Assembly: GCF_000143415.4 (NCBI RefSeq)
Contig: NW_003314263.1
Span: 2,972,700-3,036,699 of the forward strand
From: Selaginella moellendorffii
Taxonomy: Eukaryota; Streptophyta; Lycopodiopsida; Selaginellales; Selaginellaceae
Direction: 5' to 3'
Length of the DNA stretch: 64,000 nucleotides
Numbering within the stretch: the stretch's first letter is position 1; each line of letters begins with the position of its first letter. The position numbers were made by a program, and so were the translations under genes. Below the pieces are notes generated by a model. That model did not search any database. It saw only the letters and a program-made list of their open reading frames with translations, and had not been told where the DNA came from. This document shows positions 56,697 to 64,000 of the stretch, in pieces.

Positions 56697-56973
56697 ATCG
56701 TCATCTGCTGTTCGTCACCAGCGTTGTCGGATTCTCGCTCGTGGGATTCTACGTCGCGGAGCTCGTGGAGCAGCGGTACAAGGTATGGATGGATTGGCGG
56801 GCGCTTCTTGCCTGCGAATGTAGGTAGATCCAGCATGGCTGATTTCTTGTTTCTACGTTCTTGGCTTGCAGCGATCGAAATATCAAGAAGCGCTGGATCA
56901 TCTTGCGGAGCTCAAGGCCCTGGAGAGCGCGTCTATGCTCGAGACTGCCAGTGAGCGCAAGAGGAGCGATTGA
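56693..56973 (+). CDS. 63-aa putative single-pass membrane protein
   Basis: Exons 56693-56782 and 56872-56973 join in frame (TACAAG|GTATGG to TTGCAG|CGATCG). The first 25 residues MNRHLLFVTSVVGFSLVGFY start a hydrophobic helix, followed by VAELVEQRYK, and exon 2 is a charged helix (RSKYQEALDHLAELKALESA) ending ERKRSD with TGA. The short basic start and single N-terminal helix suggest an ER or mitochondrial anchor. I do not recognise the family. The stop is only 30 nt before the BRO1 ORF start, so both probably share one transcript. Splicing that joins the two into one frame was tried and always gave stops. Confidence 0.6.
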
Positions 56974-57003
56974 TTGTCGCGGTAGCGTAGTGTCAAATGA
57001 AGG

Positions 57004-58472
57004 ATGCTGCTTCACTTTCGAGATCCATCAAAGCTCAAGACAAAGAGAGTAGGTGTTCTTGATTTACTGCTCGTAAAGCTTGTTTGCTGTGTTTCTAGGT
57101 GGTGTTTGAGGCTACGTACTATGCCCGCGACTCTGGAACCTTGGAACAGCTCAAGGATCTCAGCACTAAAAGGAAAGCGATTGAAGAATCCATCAATGGA
57201 AGTAGCAATCTCACCGCCGCAATTGCGAGAGAGATGGCTGGCGGCGTTACATCTCCCATCTTGCAGGTATGTGCCTTTCGAGGATTCTTTGCTGAGAATC
57301 ACTTTGTTTTTCTCTAGGACCTACAAAAGCTGGAGAAGTATCTTCCTCTGCTTGAGAATCTAGTGGCAAACGTGCTACAGCAGCAGAATTTGCAGATCCT
57401 GCAGTGGACAAGTGACTTGAAACTTCGGTGGACGAGTGCTTTGTGTGGTCCTTCCGGCCATGGCTTGGGAGGGCCGAAGTACTGCCGGATTGACGATCTA
57501 CGTTTCGAGCTAGCAATGATGCTCTCTCTTTATGCGGCGTTGTTAAGAGAAAGAGCCATGGAGTTGCTTGCGACCGGTAAGATTTCCTTGTTGATAGCCT
57601 GATTGATTTTGACTGTCGTTTTGCCAGACTTAGTCGAGTCCGCAATGCTTTTCCGTAGAGCGTCCGGTGTGTATCATCACTTGTCCCAGGATTTGCTTCC
57701 AGGATTGCAGCCGTTACTATCATTGGACAAATCTCCCGAGCTTACTTCGTCAATGACAACGGCGATGAGTCTTGTTTGTTTGGCTGAGGCGCAGGTACGA
57801 AGCAATTATTCTCACCTTCTTTGATGTAACCAGCTTTTCCAGGCCGTCACCGTTCGCAAAGCCGAGCAAAACATGACGAGCGGGAGCCTCGTCGCGAAAC
57901 TCCACTATGGCGTCGTGATGTTTCTCGAGGAAGCCATCAATCTATTGCAAGCTAGCTCCACTGACTGGATTGACGTCTCAGACAAGCTAAAGGTGCGTTT
58001 TTCTTTCCTTTTTCTAGTTTCACTGAGAAATGCTAACGGAGATAGATTCATTCTAGAGGTTCGTGACTGCTTCCAGTGTTCTCCACGAGGCGAGATGCCG
58101 GCGACTCATCGCGGAAGAGTTTAAGAAGATCGAGCGGTTGGGCATGGCCGCGGGGATTCTCCGTCTGGTGTCGAGGAAAGCACACCTTGCCAAGCCTCCA
58201 GGTTTGGATTGGATCACTTTTGGATCAATCAATCTCATGAAAGCGAATTACTTTTCCTTGTTCCAGGGGATGGTACGTCCAAGCTGGTGTTCAAGGCAGA
58301 GATCACAGCACTGAACGAGATGCTGCGAAAATGCGAGCACGAAAACGATTTCATCTGGCGAGAGAAACTCCCACAGCCCGACGAGATTCCACTCATGGAA
58401 GGGAAGAAAATTGTGTCGGCGATTCCATACAAGGCATCGGGTCTGTGGCGAGAGCTTATCTTCGTGGTGTGA
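57004..58472 (+). CDS. BRO1-like domain protein
   Basis: BRO1 domains bind ESCRT-III and act in endosomal sorting; plants have a family of short BRO1-like proteins. Exons 57004-57048, 57099-57266, 57318-57576, 57628-57794, 57843-57992, 58057-58201 and 58267-58472 close in frame; 379 aa. The start is MLLHFRDPSKLKTKR|VVFEATY. The hallmark blocks are LKDLSTKRKAIEESINGSSN, KLEKYLPLLENL, DDLRFELAMMLSLYAALLRE, LVESAMLFRRASGVYHHLSQ, MSLVCLAEAQAVTVRKAE, LVAKLHYGVVMFLEEAI and CEHENDFIWREKLP. The end KASGLWRELIFVV also fits plant homologues. Introns are 49-64 nt. Confidence 0.9.
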
Positions 58473-58618
58473 TGGAAGAAGGCTTTTTTTTTTTTCTCGA
58501 GGAGACAATTTTGGAATAAAACTAGAATATGCGGTCGGATCTTTATAAGCATATACTTAAGGATATCCGAAGGGATGTTCATTGTTGCCCTAAAGTGGCA
58601 TCGTCGTGTTGGATCGTG

Positions 58619-59349
58619 ATGAAAGCTTTGGAGCGCTTGCGGAGTATCGCGTTGGGTCCTCGATCAGCTCCAGCACCCAAGAGTGAGTACGCGCTACTTC
58701 TCTGATCGATCTCGCTCCTATTTGCGCGATTTTTCTCGAAGATTTCTCGTAATCTGGAGCGAGCGAGAGAGGAGAGAGATAGGGAGAGATAGAGGGCCCT
58801 TGCATTGATTTAGTACTTGTGCTTTGCTCCAGGCAAGTGGGCTGAGCCACGGCGAGAGGAAGTGGTGGTGCCAAGGCAATCGCTTCTCCTCAAATTGCGA
58901 GGCTTTGTGGGCGTCTTCCTCGTGATCAATGTCTGCATTGGTGGTACGTAAAAATCTCCCTGGTTCTTCTTCATTCTTGTTGACTCTTCTCGTGAATCGA
59001 GAGGCAGCAAAGATGAAGAACAAAAAAAGAGTTTGATGACTTACACTTGGTTTTTTTTTTGTTCTTCGTTGGCCCAGGCTATTTAATTGCGAAGACTACA
59101 CCAAAATCGAGCAAGAAGCAGCGTGCGCAGAAAAAGGACGCCGCAGAGTCGCCGCCGGCGGCCCAAGCTCCTCCCGCGCGAGTTCCTCACAGGAAAGTCA
59201 CGGCCAACGAGCAGCGCCAGCTTTTCCAGTGGATGCTCGACGAGAAGAGGAAGATCAAGCCCGCGAATTCCATCGAAAAGGCCCGGATCGACGACGATAA
59301 AAAGGTCTTGAAGCAGTTTCTTCGATCTACGAATCTACCGCAGATATAG
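58619..59349 (+). CDS. Small single-pass membrane protein
   Basis: Exons 58619-58682, 58833-58943 and 59078-59349 close in frame; 148 aa. The first 40 residues are basic (MKALERLRSIALGPRSAPAP). A hydrophobic helix follows (LRGFVGVFLVINVCIGGYLI), then a Lys/Ala/Pro-rich linker (SSKKQRAQKKDAAESPPAAQ), and a charged conserved-looking end (NEQRQLFQWMLDEKRKIKPA, RIDDDKKVLKQFLRSTNLPQ). The shape resembles small plant organellar or ER membrane proteins of unknown function. I cannot assign a role. Confidence 0.75.
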
Positions 59350-59540
59350 AACATTTTTATTTGTTCTTCTGGAGACAGTTTTGGTAGTCGCGATTTATGC
59401 GTTTTTCATTCGGCGAACGTTTTTAGTGTAGTCGATATTTGATTGAATCATTCGATCCAATGTTTGTGGAACTGGTTCTTAAATTTAAAATTTAAATTTA
59501 AATTTATAACAGCTTTAAGTCAAAAGCAACAAAATTCGTT

Positions 59541-59585
59541 ATTATTATTATTATTATTATTATTATTGATGATGATGATAATAAT
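59541..59585 (+). repeat. (TTA)n/(GAT)n microsatellite
   Basis: About ten TTA/ATT units followed by GATGATGATGATAATAAT between the small membrane gene and the AHL gene. Confidence 0.9.
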
Positions 59586-59956
59586 ATTAGGAGAGAAAAG
59601 AATGTCAAATTGATGTTATACAGTCCCAAGGAAAACCAAGAAGAAGAAGAAAGAGAAATAATTTTACTTTGGTGAGATCCCATACCTGTGGGCTCACTCT
59701 TATATGCTAAGTTAGAAGAAAGAGAACAAGTAGAAGATCTTGGAAAGTTTTTTGTTGTCTTCTCTCTCTGTGATCTCTCTCACCTTGATAGGTCTCAAAG
59801 ATGAGATTTTGCCCCTCCAAGAACTTGGGAAAGGAAAGAACTCACTCCTCCAGCAGCAGCAAAAAAAACCCTGGAAATTCCCTCCCGAAGGAACTTGGAC
59901 AACAAACAAAGCAGGAAAAAAAGGAGAAAAAGAAGGAAAAAAAAAAGAGAGATTCA

Positions 59957-60905
59957 TCAAAATGGTGGCCTATTCCCAGCTGCTGCCCAGGCCAAGACTT
60001 CAGGTGGCAACTGCCCCAGTGAATTCTGTGCCAGGTTTAACAAGGCCATCTCCTGCTGGCTCGCCCCACCTGAGCCTCCCCCAGGCCCACCGGGCGACAC
60101 ATTCACCAGGTGATGGTTCCCTTGGACGCCCGGATTCTCGCCACCTGTCTCGAGGCTCTCATCCAATGGCAGCCGATCGTACGTCGCCCCTACAAATGAC
60201 GCGGCGATAACTAGTACCGGGCTAGCCGCCATGAGCACCCCGACCACGCTGCCCCCTAAGACCTGCCCCTGTTGCGCCCCGGCCAGTGCCACCGTCAGCC
60301 CCGCGACCGCGACCGGGGCTGGCGGCGGTAAAAAGGCACCGGATATGCTAAGAATCTCGAATCTACCGTGAAAGGTGACAGTGGATCCCGGCGCCGCCAG
60401 CTGCCGCAGCGTCACGTTGGCCACGGTACCGCTACCGCCCAGTACGCAAAGTCCGCGAGCCCGGCGTCGCGCGAATGCCGCCAGCGTCTCGCCCACGTCA
60501 CAGCCGCCGGCGATCTCCAGGACGTGGGGGCGCATCGCGTTGCCCGAGTCGCGCGTAATGATGATGGGCGGCTTGGGCTTGTTCTTGGAGCCCGGCGGTC
60601 GTCCGCGCGGTTTGCGTACTACCACCTCGCCGCCACCAACGCCGCCTGCGCCGCCGCCGCCGCCGCCGCCACCGCCGCTGTGGCTGTGATCTTTGAGCAG
60701 CAGCGAGGAGGACGAAGAGCCGGCCTGGAGGAGCGCGGCGTTGTTGTTGTTGTTGTTAATTCCTTTGGAGTTGCTGTTGTTGTTGTTGATCCGTCCTCCG
60801 CCCACGACTCCGCCACCGCCTTTGCTGCCCCCGCTGCTGTTGTTCGAGTGATTCTCGTCGTCGTCGTTCGAGTGGCCGCCGCCGCCGAGGTGATGGTGTT
60901 GGTGA

Positions 60906-60938
<33 letters not shown>

Positions 60939-61000
60939 TGTTGCTGCTGCTGGTGGAGGAGCTGGAGCTGGTGCTGGAAAGATCCTGGAATTCCAGCCAT
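59957..61000 (-). CDS. AT-hook nuclear-localized (AHL) protein, single AT-hook, PPC domain
   Basis: Binds AT-rich DNA and regulates growth genes in the nucleus. Intron-less, 347 aa. A poly-Gln/His N-terminus (about 16 Q, encoded by CAG repeats at 60911-60956) is followed by Gly/Ser/Asn-rich stretches. The AT-hook is [20 protein letters not shown] (about residues 130-150). The PPC domain begins [20 protein letters not shown] and holds the conserved [16 protein letters not shown] hexapeptide region needed for AHL interaction. It ends [15 protein letters not shown]. The lack of introns and the [14 protein letters not shown] hook fit clade A (type I) AHLs. The promoter side (61001 onward) carries CT-rich sequence. 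Confidence 0.95.
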
Positions 61001-64000
61001 GGAAACTTTCTGCTTCGCGGAAGATCACCTCAACGCTTGAGCTGCTGTGCGATGCTTACTTGATCCAAGAAGCTTATGCTTTGTGAGTCTTCTTCTCAAG
61101 CTCCATAGCCGCGCATTTGGATCCTAAGATCGCTCCACCACACTGTGGCAAGGAAGGAAACCCACTAGACTGTACAGAAGATGCGGCCCTCGGTAGCACT
61201 GGAGGCTCGGTGACGTTCTTGTGCTTGGATCCAATCCAGTTCTTGAGAGAGCTCTATCTAGAGAGGAGAAAGAGAGGACGTAGAGGGGAGAGAGAAGTGT
61301 GATGTCCAGTCGGGACAAAAACCAAACCTTGGAAAGATTCTTCCTCCTGTCACTGGCCTTCATTCAAGAAGAGAGCCCACCGCTCGATCTTTTGGGGATA
61401 AGCTCGAGGACGCGACGACCATTGCGTTGTGAATCAAAAACCCTCCTTTTTCTCGCTTTTGTGCTGGTTTCTCTCTCCTTGCGAGCAAGATCAAATGATG
61501 GTCTCCTGGATTTGATGGTACACTTGGCGCGCCGGGATGGGGAAGATCAAACTTTTGGTATTGTTCGAGCTTCCACTGGAAAGCTAGCAAAGGATGTATG
61601 GATTGGATCAAAGAAGAAGAAGAGAAATCTAGCAATGCCGGAGAGGGGGAGTTTAGTAAAACGAAGCGAGCGGAGCGAGACAAGAAAAAACGATCCGGTG
61701 TGATTAAAAAGAAGAGCGCGTGTGTGTTCGTGGGGGCGATTCAGCAGCTATGATCATTTGACAAGTCGACCCTCTGATTGGATGATTGAATGGAGGGGGA
61801 ATTGACTGCTTCGTCGTCACGGCGAGACAACCCAAGCACTCAAAGCTGCTACTGCCGCTGCTCTCCTGAGCTCCTGTTACTGCTCAGGAGCTGAATTATC
61901 AGAAGGAAATCCTTGTACAAAAGTCTTGTTAAAGTACCTTGTGGCCAGGTAGAGAAAGAAAGAAAGCAAAAAAAAGGAAAAATGAGGAAAAAAAAGAGAG
62001 ATAAACGTTTAAGTGCACACCCAAAACAGGCTTCTGCTGCTGCTGCTGCTGCTGCTCCTGCTGCTCCTGCAACTTAGCCAAAATCAGCCTCCTCTTTCTC
62101 TTCGATTTGTGGAGAATACAATGAGCAAAGATGAGAGCAAACAGGCTTTCGTTTGTGAGAGAGAGAAGAAAAAAATAAGAGTAAACAAAGTGGTGTGCAC
62201 AGCAGATGAGGAGGGAAGTGAGGTGGTGGGCTCTTGAAATATATATAATATTTTTCTAAACAGGAAAAATGGTTTTCCTTGAAACTTTTTTTCTCTTTTT
62301 CCTTTTTCTTTTCTCCTCTAATGGAAACATGGTTTCAATGGTGATGGTGAGAGGCTTGTGGGGATTTGTGAAATTTTGGTGACCCAGAATTGTGGTGGGT
62401 GGAGCAGAGGCTTTGGGATGAATGAGAGTTGTGTGTGTGTTTGGAATGGATGGGATTTGGGATGAAGAGATGGTTAGCTGACCAGTCTGACCCAAGAATG
62501 TGGGGGTTTTGACCGGTCCTTGACCATCTTTGACCGGCCACTTTTTGCTGGATTTGAAAGGACTGGTGGCAGCAACCAACGAACAAACCTTCTCAAATCC
62601 AACACATTGAATGTACGAAGCGATGGAAAGAATTGGTGGCTTGTAAGCTTTCAGAGAGATACTGTGGCCCATGGCACAGCCAGTGGGATGGATACTATCA
62701 AATTGCTAAAGCATTATTATTTTGAATAATTTTGAACTTTTTTATATGAATAGTTGTTTTCCAAATTATCAGAGAAGCGACAATAATGGTTGGCAGATCC
62801 CAAGGCCTCCACTGCGACCACGTCGCCCTCGCGATCCGACGGCTATCATTGCTCGTATATGACGACAAGTTGGCGTAGTCGTACCTTGGGGTAAAAGGTG
62901 AAAGTAAATGTACAAAGTTAGATTGGCCGGGGTTAGAATCTGGTCGGCCGCAGCCCGACAAGCGTGCGTTAAATCGACGATTTCGAGAGGTCGCCTTGGT
63001 ATTTTACTGACGGCCTCGAAGTTAGTGCGCGTAGAATACAGGTATATTCTTGTTTCTAAAATACAAACAGCCGACCGTACTTTTCTGGTGATCCAAGTTC
63101 TCAGATGTTTCTGCGAGCCAGGATCAAGCCATAGATTTATTAAACGTTGCTCTACATCCAATTTTTTGTGGTGAGAAGAGACAAAAATCGTGGAAGTTGT
63201 TTGATTGATTGAAAGCGTAGCATCAAACCCAAGAAAATGGAGTGAAGTGGAGCAAGAATACGAAGATAACTTAGATCTAAAAATCTAGTCTAGACTTTTG
63301 GCAAAGAAATATTCAAAGTGGTTTCTTTAACCCACTCTTATAAGGTCAAAAAAATTCTAGCAATGAGTAATAATCCAGGATAAAACATTAGAAGGTGGAG
63401 AAAGACAATGTTTCCTAGTATGAAGTTCCAATGATAACTTGCTTGAATCAGCTTCAAACATTTCACAAGGTTCTCTATACTCTCGAAAAAGAACAATTTA
63501 GAAGAAAAAAAACTAGTCAACTTGTAATGTATCTCTAGATTGCGTTTGCTCGCAACTCAAAACTGGAACTTACGAAGGAATATGGGGCCATGGGGCATTA
63601 ACAAAGCCGAGCACATACAAAACTATAATCCATCCCAGCTAGAATCTATCGCTCATTTTGGCTTGGCCCAAGAACAAAAGTCCTGGACAAAGAACTCGTT
63701 CAAAACCTGAAAAAAAATTTGGATTCTTCTTTTCTTCCTTAGAAAAACATAAACCAAGCTCCTTTATAGAGCTTGCAAGTATGCATTCCGCTTGGCCCGA
63801 AAGTACTTGGTTTCGTGTCACAAATCACTAATGCAAAGATGCCGAGCATCCGACCCAAGTGTTAGCATTGAGCTGTCGATCATTCTGTCGAGAACATGTG
63901 GGGCATAGCGTGATGGATTAGCTCAACTTGGTTCTCACTTTAAACATTGATTATACTATCTTATAATAATTAATATTGAATTTTAAAGTGATTTAACAAT
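61001..64000. other. No recognisable gene
   Basis: Three kb without a gene I can support. It holds CT/GA-rich tracts (61250-61290, 61950-62000), a (CTG)n microsatellite at 62031-62068 and T-rich stretches. Short ORFs on both strands have no conserved motifs. It probably includes AHL upstream sequence. Confidence 0.6.
62031..62068 (+). repeat. (CTG)n microsatellite
   Basis: TTCTGCTGCTGCTGCTGCTGCTGCTCCTGCTGCTCC, about 11 near-perfect CTG units. Confidence 0.9.

Noticed and set aside
56693-57048. Single long gene joining the 63-aa ORF with BRO1
   Set aside because: The GCCA|GTGAGC donor with any nearby AG acceptor gives a frame that stops before or cannot join VVFEATY in phase. The MLLHFRDPSKLKTKR exon fits BRO1 N-termini and joins in phase.
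60368-61063. Plus-strand 231-aa frame over the AHL gene
   Set aside because: Low-complexity mirror of the CAG and GGC repeats; the minus frame has the AT-hook and PPC domain.
62769-63174. Overlapping 130-aa minus and 88-aa plus frames
   Set aside because: No motifs, no splice support and no family resemblance on either strand.

Overview
The window looks like nuclear DNA of a land plant, most probably a lycophyte such as Selaginella. This is an inference from the plant gene families present (PUX1, FIP37, AHL, R2R3-MYB, plant OMT, alpha-tubulin), an intron-bearing tRNA-Tyr, and many introns of only about 50-60 nt. No organism was looked up.

Layout. (1) 1-6319: a partial hypothetical gene, an intact actin-depolymerizing factor, an intact RBR E3 ligase, tRNA-Tyr and a complete 14-exon dihydroxy-acid dehydratase (DHAD). 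(2) 3.9-18.6 kb: a 7.3-kb cassette present twice in tandem: DHAD(-), R2R3-MYB(+), an unrecognised gene(-), PUX1(+), a sphingosine kinase (LCBK)/DHAD chimera(+), and a foldback element. In the second copy DHAD is broken but MYB is intact. (3) 19.3-22.8 kb: a decayed copy of the block 1-4.9 kb, in the same gene order. (4) 22.8-27.2 kb: a 1.1-kb inverted repeat of PUX1 flanking an F-box gene. The right arm is the complete PUX1, which shares an 87-bp divergent promoter with the one intact copy of the unrecognised gene (27323-28555). (5) 28.5-47.9 kb: a graveyard of rearranged fragments of the same genes. It includes a third foldback element and a near-perfect 5.08-kb tandem duplication with a palindromic junction. 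(6) 49.5-61 kb: ordinary single-copy genes: O-methyltransferase, OST4, alpha-tubulin, a small membrane ORF 30 nt upstream of a BRO1-domain ORF, a small membrane protein, and an AT-hook AHL regulator. (7) 61-64 kb: no gene recognised.

The genes do not form one pathway. The theme of the left 48 kb is repeated DNA-level copying (introns are kept) of a cassette of unrelated housekeeping and regulatory genes, followed by inversion, exon fusion and loss through many small deletions. Foldback elements lie at block borders. All exon coordinates are hand-built from splice signals and frame continuity; where they close in frame and match the family, confidence is high.
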